Below, piece after piece: positions 17,332-29,309 of a DNA stretch of 42,203 bases (its first letter is position 1; the number at the start of each line of letters is the position of its first letter). The position numbers and the translations under genes were made by a program. The stretch comes from Pseudoduganella sp. (GTDB lineage: Bacteria; Pseudomonadota; Gammaproteobacteria; Burkholderiales; Burkholderiaceae_D). The notes under the pieces are model-generated. The model ran no database searches, had not been told where the DNA came from, and saw only the letters and a list, made by a program, of their open reading frames with translations. The DNA lies in contig JAJTCO010000051.1 in assembly GCA_021323265.1 (NCBI GenBank), positions 1-42,203 of the forward strand, in the 5' to 3' direction.

Positions 17332-17700
17332 TTGGTCCTGACGACACTGGTCACCGGCCCGACGGCCGCAGCGCGTGAGAACGCGATTGCGGCCGTTTTG
17401 TCGCCTGGCGTGCCCACCGCCATCCTCCTCGAAGGTTTGGCCGACGGCCAGTCACGGTTGGTGTATGATGAAAGTGACCTTCCGGCATGGCAGCCGCAGG
17501 TGCTTCGCATCGCCCCCGGCTGCCTATGCTGCGCCGGTAATCTGGTTTTGCGTGTTACATTGAATCGTCTCTTGCGCCGTCCCCCGGCGCAGCTCTTTAT
17601 CAGCCTGGCGGACGCCTCCCATGTCGACCGCTTGCGCGCCATGCTTGCCACGGCCCCTTACGACGCCCTGCTGCGCCTGGAGCCGGAACTGGCCGCTTGA
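17332..17700 (+). CDS. Small CobW/COG0523-like protein lacking the P-loop
   Basis: 122-residue protein resembling the N-terminal half of G3E-family metal chaperone GTPases. It keeps the metal-binding CxCC motif (C64-L-C-C67 in PGCLCCAGNL), followed by LNRLLRRPPAQLFISLADASHVDRL, which matches the family's segment after CxCC. The Walker A position reads TGPTAAAREN (8-17), without the GKT lysine, so GTP binding is unlikely. The only usable start is TTG at 17332, 10 nt after the ntrX stop, with no good ribosome site. It may be a metal-binding remnant or a domesticated protein. The homology is judged by eye. Confidence 0.65.
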   Translation: MVLTTLVTGPTAAARENAIAAVLSPGVPTAILLEGLADGQSRLVYDESDLPAWQPQVLRIAPGCLCCAGNLVLRVTLNRLLRRPPAQLFISLADASHVDRLRAMLATAPYDALLRLEPELAA

Positions 17701-17756
17701 AATCGGCGACCACAGCCCCATCTCGGTTTGGAAACGGAACTGTGAAGGAAGCCAGA

Positions 17757-18014
17757 ATGAACCTCATTTACAACAGCGAGCAATACAGTGTTGTCGAGTT
17801 TGGGCCCGACCGCAGCCTGGAAGCCTTGCGCTTTGGCGGCTACGAGATCGTGGACAAGGGCGGCAAACGCGAAATCTTCATTGCCGGGGTCATGGCGCAG
17901 ACCTTCCGCCGCGACGTTAATGAACTCATTGCCAGCGAACCCACCGTCGAGGAAATCGACGAATTCCTGGGCAACTACGAGGCCTTGATGAGCCAGCCAG
18001 TTCTGTTGCACTAA
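17757..18014 (+). CDS. DUF3567 domain-containing protein
   Basis: 85-residue acidic protein (MNLIYNSEQYSVVEFGPDRSLEALRFGGYEIVDK...) that matches the small DUF3567 family of Burkholderiales; the function is unknown. The ATG at 17757 is chosen over an in-frame start at 17697 because AAGGAAGCC lies at ribosome-site distance and the family sequence begins at MNLIYN. No membrane segment or signal peptide is seen. It lies 56 nt after the CobW-like gene. Confidence 0.85.
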   Translation: MNLIYNSEQYSVVEFGPDRSLEALRFGGYEIVDKGGKREIFIAGVMAQTFRRDVNELIASEPTVEEIDEFLGNYEALMSQPVLLH

Positions 18015-18033
18015 GATCACAATTATCTTCCTT

Positions 18034-18051
18034 GGGGCAAGGCCTTGCCCC
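18034..18051. repeat. Perfect 18-bp palindrome in the diguanylate cyclase leader
   Basis: GGGGCAAGGCCTTGCCCC is its own reverse complement. It lies 13 nt upstream of the diguanylate cyclase ATG and 20 nt after the DUF3567 stop. There is no following T-run, so it is not a classical terminator. It could be a protein operator or an mRNA structure near the ribosome site. Confidence 0.5.
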
Positions 18052-18064
18052 ACAATGGGCAGCC

Positions 18065-19807
18065 ATGAAAAAGTTGCCCATTCTCCTCCTTGCGCTGGTC
18101 TTGCCGGCCAGCGCCGCTACCCCCGCCGCCGATCCGGCCGCCGCCGCCCGCTTCGCGCAGGGCGACGCCTGCATGGAACTGGCAGCCAACGACCCGGCCG
18201 CGGCACGGGCACGCGTGCGCCAGCTGCAGCCCGGCGCCTTGCCCGACTTGTTATTGCACCTGCGCATCTGCGACGGCTATGCCGAGGAGCGCGCCGGCCG
18301 CACCGAGCAAGCCCTGGCCCGCTACGAGGCCGCTGTGGCCGAGGCGCGCAGGGGCGGCACGCCGCGCCTGCTGGCCCTGGCGCTGGCGCTGCGCGGCGAG
18401 CAGAACGGCGCGCGCGGCCTGTACGCGGCCGCCATTTCCGACTTGAAGGAAGCCTACCAGCTGGAGCTCGAGCATGGCAGCGCGCGCCGCCAGATCAACG
18501 TGCTGGGCGCCATCGCCAACCTGTACGCCGACCGCAGCGTCAAGGATTACGCGAACGCGCTGGTCTACTACGGCAAGGTGCTGGCGGCAAACGAGGCGGC
18601 CGGCGACGTGCAGGGGCAGGCCACGGCGCTGTTCAACCTGGGCTCGACGCTGGAGAGCCAGGACAAGCTGGAGGAGGCGCTCCAGTACCTGCAGCGTGCC
18701 CTGGAGCTGGACCGCAAGCGCGGCGTCAGCGCCGACATTGCCTTCGACGAAAAAGCCGTGGCCGTGGTGCTGTCCAAGCTGGGGCGCCACGCCGATGCGC
18801 TGCGCCTGCTGGCGGACGTGGAGCGCCGCTATGGCAAGGACGTCGCCCCTTTCGACCTGGCGGCATTGCGCCTGTCGCGCGGGGTGGCGCTGAAACGTGC
18901 CGGGCGCTATACCCAGGCATTGCCCGACATCGAAGCCGCGCGCGCCTTCTTCCTGGCGCAGAACAACGCGCGCTTCCTGGAGAAGATCCACGATGAACGG
19001 GCGCAGGTGCTGGCCGCCCTGGGCAACTGGCGGGAAGCGTTCAACGCGCGCGGCGAATACCAGGCGGTGCACCAGAAGCTGCAGGACCAGGTGCTGGACG
19101 AGCGCACCGCGCGCCTGCGCGTCCTGTTCGACACCGAACAGAAGCAGCGCCAGAACGAGGCGCTGGCGCGCGAGAATGAACTGGCCCAGCGCGAGCTGCG
19201 CAGCGCGCAAGCGGTGCGGCGCTGGCAGATGGCGGCCTTGCTGCTGTCGCTGGCCGGCATTGTCGCGCTGGCGCTGATGATGGCGCGCCAGGTGAAGCTG
19301 GCGCGCACCATGCGCGACCTGGCGCTGACCGACGAGTTGACCCGCCTGCCGAACCGGCGCCACTTCCTGGCCCTGGCGCAGGCGTCGCTGGCCCATGCGC
19401 AGAACAGCGGCGGCACGCTGGCCATGGCGGGGCTGGACATCGACTTCTTCAAGAAGGTCAACGACACGTACGGCCATGGCGCAGGCGATGTGCTGCTGCA
19501 GCGCGTCGCGCACGCCCTGCGCGCGGCAGTGCGGCCCAGCGACAGCGCGGGGCGCATGGGAGGCGAGGAGTTCAGCGCCTTGCTGCGCGACGCCGCGCCG
19601 GACCAGGCGCGCGAGATTGCCGAACGCATGCGCGCAGCCGTGCAGGCGCTCGATTGCAGCGACATCGCGCCCGAACTCAAGCCCACCATCAGCATCGGCC
19701 TGTCGCAGCTCGGCGGCAAGGACGATCGCCTGGACAGCCTGTGCAAGCGCGCCGACGACGCCCTGTACCGCGCCAAGGAGAATGGACGCAACCGCGTCGA
19801 AAGCTGA
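18065..19807 (+). CDS. TPR-containing membrane diguanylate cyclase
   Basis: Makes c-di-GMP from two GTP. The 580-residue protein has a signal peptide (MKKLPILLLALVLPASA), a periplasmic region built of TPR-like helical repeats (about residues 25-350), a coiled-coil stretch rich in Gln, Glu and Arg, a membrane segment (about 389-411) and a cytoplasmic GGDEF domain. The active site is GGEEF (499-503) and an RxxD inhibitory site (RPSD, 490-493) precedes it, so product inhibition is expected. The ATG at 18065 is preferred over an upstream in-frame ATG at 18032 because the signal peptide starts there. TPRs may sense a periplasmic partner. Confidence 0.92.
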   Translation: MKKLPILLLALVLPASAATPAADPAAAARFAQGDACMELAANDPAAARARVRQLQPGALPDLLLHLRICDGYAEERAGRTEQALARYEAAVAEARRGGTPRLLALALALRGEQNGARGLYAAAISDLKEAYQLELEHGSARRQINVLGAIANLYADRSVKDYANALVYYGKVLAANEAAGDVQGQATALFNLGSTLESQDKLEEALQYLQRALELDRKRGVSADIAFDEKAVAVVLSKLGRHADALRLLADVERRYGKDVAPFDLAALRLSRGVALKRAGRYTQALPDIEAARAFFLAQNNARFLEKIHDERAQVLAALGNWREAFNARGEYQAVHQKLQDQVLDERTARLRVLFDTEQKQRQNEALARENELAQRELRSAQAVRRWQMAALLLSLAGIVALALMMARQVKLARTMRDLALTDELTRLPNRRHFLALAQASLAHAQNSGGTLAMAGLDIDFFKKVNDTYGHGAGDVLLQRVAHALRAAVRPSDSAGRMGGEEFSALLRDAAPDQAREIAERMRAAVQALDCSDIAPELKPTISIGLSQLGGKDDRLDSLCKRADDALYRAKENGRNRVES

Positions 19808-19875
19808 ACGCGCCGACTCGCGCTATCATGACCCCTGTTGTTGCCGGCAGCCAGGCATGACCAAGGAGAATCCCC

Positions 19876-20265
19876 ATGAACGATGAAATCGAAGCGATCC
19901 GCGCGGTGCATGACACCTGGATCGAAGCCGTCAACGCGGGTGACTTTGCGCGCCTGCTCGCCATGGTGACCGATGACCTGGTACTGCTTGGTCCGGGCGA
20001 GGCGCCAATCGGCAAGGAAGGTTTTGCGGCCAAGTTTACCGGCGCCCACAAGCAATACCTGATCGCGTGCGCCAGCGTTCTGGAAGACGTGCAGGTGGCA
20101 GGTGACGTGGCCTATACGCTTTGCCGGGACGATCTGTCTGTGACGCCGCGCGCCGGCGGTGAAACGGCACGGCTGGCCGGCCACCGCATCACGGTGTACC
20201 GCAAGGCCGCGGACGGCCGCTGGCTGCTGGCGCGCGATGCGCACACCCTGGCGCGGGTGCAGTGA
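19876..20265 (+). CDS. SnoaL-like/DUF4440 nuclear transport factor 2-fold protein
   Basis: 129-residue protein with the NTF2-like pattern IRAVHDTWIEAVNAGDFARLLAMVTDDLVLLGPGEAP, as in the SgcJ/EcaC and DUF4440 families. Such proteins are small alpha+beta cones that bind or isomerise varied small molecules; no specific activity can be assigned. A ribosome site (AAGGAG) precedes the ATG. The stop overlaps the next start (TGATG), so it is coupled to the VOC gene. No signal peptide is seen. Confidence 0.82.
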   Translation: MNDEIEAIRAVHDTWIEAVNAGDFARLLAMVTDDLVLLGPGEAPIGKEGFAAKFTGAHKQYLIACASVLEDVQVAGDVAYTLCRDDLSVTPRAGGETARLAGHRITVYRKAADGRWLLARDAHTLARVQ

Positions 20266-20654
20266 TGCCGGCCATCGGATTGAATCATTACAACCTGCGC
20301 GCGCCACGGGCACTGCTCGAGGAACTGCGTGCGTTCTATAGCGAGGTGGTCGGACTGGAAGTGGGGGCGCGGCCGCCGTTTCGCAGTTTCGGCTACTGGC
20401 TGTACGCCGGATCGCAAGCGGTGCTGCACCTGTCCGAAGCGCGCCCCGATGAACACCGGACCGGCCAGCCGCCCGGCACTTTCGATCACGCCGCCTTCCG
20501 TTGCACCGACCGCGCCGCTTATGAGCGCGAGCTGACGAAGCGCGGCATCCAGTTCAGGAGCGCACTGGTGCCGGAAACCAGGTTGCTGCAAATTTTCTTC
20601 ACCGACCCGGCCGGCAATGGGGTCGAACTCAATTTCGAGGAACACGATGCCTGA
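20265..20654 (+). CDS. VOC family (glyoxalase/dioxygenase-fold) protein
   Basis: 129-residue single vicinal-oxygen-chelate unit: LNHYNLRAPRALLEELRAFYSEVVGLEVG at the start and FFTDPAGNGVELNFEE at the end. His near the N-terminus (LNHYN), His in the second half (FDHAAF) and the terminal Glu are plausible metal ligands. The ATG at 20265 shares one base with the upstream stop (TGATG); a GTG codon 3 nt earlier is less likely. The end overlaps the next gene by 8 nt. The substrate is unknown. Confidence 0.85.
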   Translation: MPAIGLNHYNLRAPRALLEELRAFYSEVVGLEVGARPPFRSFGYWLYAGSQAVLHLSEARPDEHRTGQPPGTFDHAAFRCTDRAAYERELTKRGIQFRSALVPETRLLQIFFTDPAGNGVELNFEEHDA

Positions 20655-21021
20655 TTCCCTGCTGAGCCTAGCCGCCTTGCTGCTGGTACTGACCGGCCTT
20701 GCGCACTCGTACCTGGGGGAGCGCTATATCCTGATGCGACTTTTCAGGCGCGACAACCTGCCGCAGCTGTTCGGCGGCACGGCATTCACCACCGGCACCC
20801 TGCGTTTCGTCTGGCACCTCCTGACCGTTGTCTGGTGGGGCATAGCGATCCTGCTGCTGCGGGCGTCCGGCCAGCCGCTGCAGACGCAATTCGTGCTGCA
20901 GGTGTTTAGCGCCGTGGCGCTGGTTTCCGGCTTCTTCCCGCTGGTCTTTACGCGCGGCCGGCACCTGTCGTGGATCGTGTTTTTTGCCGTTGCGATGCTT
21001 CTTTGGTTCGCCGCAACCTGA
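20647..21021 (+). CDS. Small four-helix integral membrane protein
   Basis: 124 residues with about four hydrophobic segments (roughly residues 5-22, 52-72, 78-98, 102-122) and a basic loop after the first (MRLFRRDNLPQ). I do not recognise a named family. It starts inside the VOC gene (8-nt overlap), so the two are probably translated together. The glutamine amidotransferase gene starts 12 nt downstream. Confidence 0.75.
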   Translation: MPDSLLSLAALLLVLTGLAHSYLGERYILMRLFRRDNLPQLFGGTAFTTGTLRFVWHLLTVVWWGIAILLLRASGQPLQTQFVLQVFSAVALVSGFFPLVFTRGRHLSWIVFFAVAMLLWFAAT

Positions 21022-21033
21022 TAAAGTTGCGGG

Positions 21034-21819
21034 ATGTGCCAACTACTCGCGATGAACTGCAACGTCCCCACGGACATTGTGTTCAGTTTTACCGGATTCG
21101 CCCTGCGCGGCGGCCAGACCGATACCCACCATGACGGCTGGGGCATCGCCTTTTTCGAAGGCGCCGGCGTGCGCCATTTCGTCGATCACCAGGCAGCCAT
21201 CCGCTCGCCGATCGCGGAGCTGATCAAGAACTACCCGATCAAGTCCAAGAACGTCATCGCCCACATCCGCAAGGCGACGCAGGGCGAAGTCATGCTGGAG
21301 AACTGCCACCCCTTCGTGCGCGAACTGTGGGGCCGCTACTGGGTGTTCGCCCACAATGGCGACCTGAAGGATTTCGAGCCGGTGCTGCACGGGCCATTCC
21401 GCCCCGTCGGCACCACCGACAGCGAACAGGCCTTCTGCCTGATCCTGCAGGACCTGAGCGAGCGCTTTGGCGATACCTGCCCGCCGCTGCCGATGCTGCG
21501 CGCGCAGGTGGAAAAGACCGTGCGCAGCATTGCCGCCCACGGCACCTTCAACATGATGCTGTCCGACGGTCGCGCCATGTTTGCCCATTGCTCGACCCAC
21601 CTGCACTACATCGTGCGCCAGTATCCTTTCGACAAGGCCAAGCTGTCGGACGAGGACTTGAGCGTGGACTTTTCGCAGGTGACCACGCCGAACGACCGGG
21701 TGGCGGTGATCGTGACCCAGCCACTAACTACCAATGAGCAATGGACTGCCTTCACCCCGGGCGAAATGAAATGCTTTGTGGATGGCCTGCCGCAGAAAAG
21801 GGACTTCGAGCAGATTTAG
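21034..21819 (+). CDS. Class II glutamine amidotransferase (YafJ-like)
   Basis: 261-residue stand-alone Ntn-type amidotransferase domain. After removal of Met, Cys2 (MCQLLAMN) would be the N-terminal nucleophile that releases ammonia from glutamine. HHDGWGIAF, HIRKAT and FAHNGDL are the typical surrounding motifs for glutamine binding and the oxyanion hole. No synthetase domain is fused, so the acceptor is unknown, as for E. coli YafJ. It lies 12 nt after the small membrane protein and upstream of the EAL-HDOD gene. Confidence 0.9.
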   Translation: MCQLLAMNCNVPTDIVFSFTGFALRGGQTDTHHDGWGIAFFEGAGVRHFVDHQAAIRSPIAELIKNYPIKSKNVIAHIRKATQGEVMLENCHPFVRELWGRYWVFAHNGDLKDFEPVLHGPFRPVGTTDSEQAFCLILQDLSERFGDTCPPLPMLRAQVEKTVRSIAAHGTFNMMLSDGRAMFAHCSTHLHYIVRQYPFDKAKLSDEDLSVDFSQVTTPNDRVAVIVTQPLTTNEQWTAFTPGEMKCFVDGLPQKRDFEQI

Positions 21820-21874
21820 ACAGACAGGGGAAGGGTTTGATGTCAAAATGTCAGGACACGTCAGGAATTACCCT

Positions 21875-23158
21875 ATGATCGACCTTTCCAGCAACGATGC
21901 GGCCTCTCAGAACCTGAAAGTGCGCGAGTTCTATCTGGGCCGGCAGCCGATCCTGGACCGGAACCAGGCCTTGTTCGGCTACGAGTTGCTTTTTCGCAAC
22001 GCTCCGGTCGGGCCTGCCAACATCGATACGTCGCCACTTTCCGCCACCGCAGCCGTCGTCGCGCATGCCGCCCAGTTGGGCATGGAGCGCACGATCGGCG
22101 ACGCCATCGGCTTCGTCAACGTCGACGCCGACGCCATCCTGAGCGATATCTTCGGCTTCCTGCCGCGTGAAAAACTGGTGCTGGAAATCAGCGGCGCAAG
22201 CCAGCTGGCGCCGGCCGTGGTGGCGCGCATGTCCGAACTGGTGAGCCACGGCTTCCGCTTCTCGCTCGATGAAGTCAATCCCGCGTCGGCGCAACTGCCC
22301 ACGCTGCTGCCGATGGTGGAGTACGTCAAGCTGTCGATGCGCGACGTGCCGCTGGACGGCCTGGTCAAGCTGGCGCCGCGCTTCAAGCAGGACGGCAAGA
22401 AGCTGGTGGCCAGCAAGGTCGAGAACCGCGACGAATTCAAGAATTGCCTGGACCTGGGCTGCGACTATTTCCAGGGCTATTACTTCGCCAAGCCCGTCAT
22501 CATGAGCGGCAAGAAGCTGTCGCCGTCGCAAATGGCGGTGATGGAGCTGATGACCCTGGTGTCGTCGGATGCCGAGAACGCGGACATCGAGCGCGCCATC
22601 AAGAAGGACGTATCGCTGGCGCTGAACCTGCTGCGCCTGGTGAATACCCCAGCCGTGGGCGCCCGCCAGCGCATCGATTCGCTGAGCCAGGCCGTGCATA
22701 TCCTGGGCCGCCGCCAGCTGCAGCGCTGGCTGCAGATCATGCTGTACGCCGAGCCGGGCAAGCGCGGCCATTCGATGACGCCGCTGCTCATGCTGGCCAC
22801 CACGCGCGGCCGCTTGCTCGAACTGCTGGCCACCAAGCTGCGTCCGGCGCACCGCCACGTGGCCGACATCGCCTTCACGGTCGGCATCATGTCGCTGATG
22901 GACACGCTGTTCGGCATCCCGATGCAGGAAATCCTGGCGCAGATCCCGTTGGGCGACGAGGTGGGCGAGGCGCTGCTGTTCCGCGGCGGTTTCTTCGGCG
23001 ACCTGCTCAAGCTGGCGGAATGCATCGAGCGCCTGGAAGACATGGACAGCCGCATCCTGCCAGCCCTGGCCGACCTGGCCATTTCCACCGAGGAGCTGGT
23101 GGAGCTGGAAATGTCCGCCTTCGAATGGAGCGACAACGTGGTGCGCTACGCCCTGTGA
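21875..23158 (+). CDS. EAL-HDOD (YuxH-type) signalling protein with degenerate EAL domain
   Basis: 427-residue two-domain cytoplasmic protein. The N-terminal EAL-like domain (about 10-200) reads ELLFRN where active enzymes have EA/VL, and LDEVN where they have DDFG. The catalytic metal ligands are therefore not all present, and c-di-GMP hydrolysis is unlikely. The C-terminal HDOD domain (about 205-400; LMTLVSSDAENADIERAIKKDVSLALNLLRLVN) is a signalling output module. The ATG at 21875 has AGGA nine bases upstream; ATG at 21848 is an alternative. A strong terminator follows. It probably works as a regulator, perhaps tied to c-di-GMP through the cyclase upstream (inference). Confidence 0.88.
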   Translation: MIDLSSNDAASQNLKVREFYLGRQPILDRNQALFGYELLFRNAPVGPANIDTSPLSATAAVVAHAAQLGMERTIGDAIGFVNVDADAILSDIFGFLPREKLVLEISGASQLAPAVVARMSELVSHGFRFSLDEVNPASAQLPTLLPMVEYVKLSMRDVPLDGLVKLAPRFKQDGKKLVASKVENRDEFKNCLDLGCDYFQGYYFAKPVIMSGKKLSPSQMAVMELMTLVSSDAENADIERAIKKDVSLALNLLRLVNTPAVGARQRIDSLSQAVHILGRRQLQRWLQIMLYAEPGKRGHSMTPLLMLATTRGRLLELLATKLRPAHRHVADIAFTVGIMSLMDTLFGIPMQEILAQIPLGDEVGEALLFRGGFFGDLLKLAECIERLEDMDSRILPALADLAISTEELVELEMSAFEWSDNVVRYAL

Positions 23159-23177
23159 CGGCAAGCGCACCGGCAAC

Positions 23178-23205
23178 GGCGCCGCAATAGCGGCGCCTTT
23201 TTTTT
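23178..23205 (+). terminator. Rho-independent terminator
   Basis: Perfect 8-bp stem GGCGCCGC (23178-23185), loop AATA, GCGGCGCC (23190-23197), followed by eight T (23198-23205). It lies 19 nt after the EAL-HDOD stop and ends that transcription unit before the ABC genes. Confidence 0.92.
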
Positions 23206-23218
23206 GCGGGAGAACAGG

Positions 23219-24169
23219 GTGTTAAGTGTCAGTGGCTTGAGCAAATTCTATGGTGCGCGGCGCGCGGTCGATGGCGTGTCATTCCAGGTGCAGGGCGGAC
23301 AGACCGTCGGCCTGCTGGGCCCCAACGGCGCCGGCAAGTCGACCACCGTCAGCATGATCTGCGGCCTGATCCAGGCCGACAGCGGCAGCGTGACGCTCGA
23401 TGGCGAAGCGGTGGGACGCGGCGCCAGCGCGGCCAAGCGCAAGCTGGGGCTGGTGCCGCAGGACCTGGCCTTGTACGAGGAGCTGTCCGCGACCGAGAAC
23501 CTGAAGCTGTTCGGCGCGCTGTACGGCCTGAAAGGGGCGGCGCTGGCCCGGCGCGTGGCGCAGGTGCTGGCGCTGGTCGGCCTGTCCGACCGCGCCGCGG
23601 GCAAGGCGTCGACCTTCTCGGGCGGCATGAAGCGGCGCCTGAATATCGGCGCGGCGCTGCTGCACGACCCGCAACTGCTGATCCTCGACGAACCCACGGT
23701 CGGCGTCGACCCGCAAAGCCGCAATGCCATCTTCGATACGCTGGAAGCGCTCAAGGCGCAGGGCCGCTCGCTGATCTATACCAGCCATTACATGGAGGAG
23801 GTGGAGCGGCTGGCCGACCATATCGTCATCATCGACCACGGCAAGGTGCTGGCCAATGCGGCGCCGGCGGAACTGTACCGCCGCCTGCCGGCGCAGGCCG
23901 CGCTGCAGGTGGAGCTGGCGCCGTCCGCGGTGGCAGCCGAGGGGAGCGCGGGCGACGCCCTTGCCGCGGCGCTGGCCGACCTGCCCGGCGTGGCCGGCGT
24001 GCGCCGCAGCGGGGCGCAGTTCGACATCAGCCTGCACGATGCCGCGCATGCGGCGCCAGTGCTGCGCTGGCTCGACGAGCAGGGGCAGGTGCTGGCCCAT
24101 TTCGCCACCGCCCGCACCAAGCTGGAAGACATTTTCCTCACCCTGACCGGCCGCACCCTACGCGACTAA
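23219..24169 (+). CDS. ABC transporter ATP-binding protein (ABC-2 type exporter)
   Basis: Cytoplasmic ATPase of 316 residues. Walker A is GPNGAGKST (34-42); the signature is FSGGMKRRL, Walker B LLILDEPT, and the switch His is in TSHYMEE. A ~95-residue C-terminal extension after the ATPase core is typical of the DrrA/CcmA-like drug or lipid exporter group. The start is GTG at 23219 with GGGAG six bases upstream; an in-frame TTG at 23204 falls inside the terminator T-run and is rejected. It is followed 9 nt later by its permease. Confidence 0.92.
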   Translation: MLSVSGLSKFYGARRAVDGVSFQVQGGQTVGLLGPNGAGKSTTVSMICGLIQADSGSVTLDGEAVGRGASAAKRKLGLVPQDLALYEELSATENLKLFGALYGLKGAALARRVAQVLALVGLSDRAAGKASTFSGGMKRRLNIGAALLHDPQLLILDEPTVGVDPQSRNAIFDTLEALKAQGRSLIYTSHYMEEVERLADHIVIIDHGKVLANAAPAELYRRLPAQAALQVELAPSAVAAEGSAGDALAAALADLPGVAGVRRSGAQFDISLHDAAHAAPVLRWLDEQGQVLAHFATARTKLEDIFLTLTGRTLRD

Positions 24170-24178
24170 GGAACCCAG

Positions 24179-25462
24179 ATGACAGCCATTCTCGCGATGG
24201 TCCGCAAGGACCTGATCCTCTACCTGAACGACAAGCGCGCGCTGATGCTCAACCTGCTGATGCCGATCGTGCTGGCCGCCTTTTTCGGCTCCCTGTTCGG
24301 CGGCGCCGGCGCCAGCAAGAACAGCAGGATCGAGATCGGCCTGGTGCAGCAGGACGCCGGCAGCACCATCAGCCGGCAAATCGGTGCCGCGCTGAAGGCC
24401 GACGAGGCGCTGAAGGTCGCCGAATTGAGCCTGCAGGAAGCGCAGGACAAGGTGCGCGCCGGCAAGCTGATGGTGGCGGTGGTGATTCCTGCCGGCTTCG
24501 GCGATGCGGCCGGCGAATCGCTGTTCCAGCCCGGCAGCAAGCCGGAATTGCCGCTGTACTACGATCCGTCGCAGACGACGGTGCTGGCCATGGTGAAGGG
24601 CCTGCTGACGCAGCACGTGATGCAAGGCGTGACGGGCGAGGTGATGGGGGCGTCCGGCAGCAAGTTTACCGACAAGAGCTTGAAGCAGCTGGAAGAGGTG
24701 CCGCCCGGCGAGGACCGGGAAGCGCTGGCCGGCCTGCTGGGCAGTTTGAAGAAGTACCAGCAGAACGAGGCGGCCAAGGCCGGCTCGAACCGGACGGTGG
24801 CGACCGGCGGCAACCTGAGCGTGCCCTTCAGGACCAGGGAAGAGGCACTCAGCTCGGGGCCGAAGTACAACGGCTATGCGCATGCCTTCGCGGGCATGGG
24901 CGTGCAGTTCATCCTCTTCATGGGCATCGATGTCGGCGTGGGCATCCTGCTGGCGCGCCGCATGGGGATCTGGAACCGCCTGCTGGCGGCGCCGGTCACG
25001 ATGACGCAGGTGCTGGTGTCGCGGGCGCTGTCGGGAGCGCTGATCGCGGCGGCGCTGATGGTGGCGATCTTTATCTGCGCGATGCTGATCTTTAAGGTGG
25101 AGATCACCAACGTGGCAGGTTTTGCGCTGGTGGTGCTGGCCTTTTCGCTGATGACGGCGACCTTCGGGCTGTTCATCGCGGCGTTCGGGAAGACGCCCGA
25201 GGCGGCGCGCGGGCTGGCCACGTTCGCTACCCTGATCCTGGTGATGCTGGGCGGAGCCTGGGTGCCCACGTTCGTGTTCCCGGCCTGGATGCAGCAACTG
25301 ACGCTGGCGGTGCCGACGCGCTGGGCGGTCGATGGGCTCGATGCCATGACCTGGCGCGGGCTGGGGATGGATGTGGCGTGGCAGACGGCCGGCGTGCAGC
25401 TGGCGTTTGCGGCGATGTTCGGGGCGCTGGCGGTGTGGCGGTTCCGGGCGCAGGACCGCTAA
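24179..25462 (+). CDS. ABC-2 family transporter permease
   Basis: 427-residue membrane subunit: one N-terminal membrane segment (about 22-45), a large extracytoplasmic domain (about 50-230), then about five membrane segments (roughly 240-425) including the GVGILLARRMGIWNRLLAAPVT motif of the YhgE/Pip or ABC2_membrane_3 type. With the preceding ATPase it should form an exporter, as a homodimer or with one further subunit. The substrate cannot be inferred, since no membrane-fusion protein gene lies in the window. The REP-like palindrome lies 5 nt after the stop. Confidence 0.9.
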   Translation: MTAILAMVRKDLILYLNDKRALMLNLLMPIVLAAFFGSLFGGAGASKNSRIEIGLVQQDAGSTISRQIGAALKADEALKVAELSLQEAQDKVRAGKLMVAVVIPAGFGDAAGESLFQPGSKPELPLYYDPSQTTVLAMVKGLLTQHVMQGVTGEVMGASGSKFTDKSLKQLEEVPPGEDREALAGLLGSLKKYQQNEAAKAGSNRTVATGGNLSVPFRTREEALSSGPKYNGYAHAFAGMGVQFILFMGIDVGVGILLARRMGIWNRLLAAPVTMTQVLVSRALSGALIAAALMVAIFICAMLIFKVEITNVAGFALVVLAFSLMTATFGLFIAAFGKTPEAARGLATFATLILVMLGGAWVPTFVFPAWMQQLTLAVPTRWAVDGLDAMTWRGLGMDVAWQTAGVQLAFAAMFGALAVWRFRAQDR

Positions 25463-25467
25463 ACCCG

Positions 25468-25497
25468 GCGGGGTCAGACCCTTGGGTCTGACCCCGC
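25468..25497. repeat. REP-like perfect inverted repeat (GGGGTCAGACCC type)
   Basis: Left arm GCGGGGTCAGACCC (25468-25481), TT, right arm GGGTCTGACCCCGC (25484-25497): 14 bp of perfect pairing. It fills the 45-nt gap between the convergent ABC permease and metH genes and could act as a bidirectional terminator or mRNA end-protector. I recall GGGGTCAGACCC-type palindromes being dispersed in related genomes; only a genome-wide count can prove that it is a REP element. Confidence 0.7.
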
Positions 25498-25507
25498 AGT
25501 AGCGGCG

Positions 25508-29275
<3,768 letters not shown>

Positions 29276-29309
29276 TTTGAAATCGCAGGTTGGGCAACGT
29301 GGACCTGAA

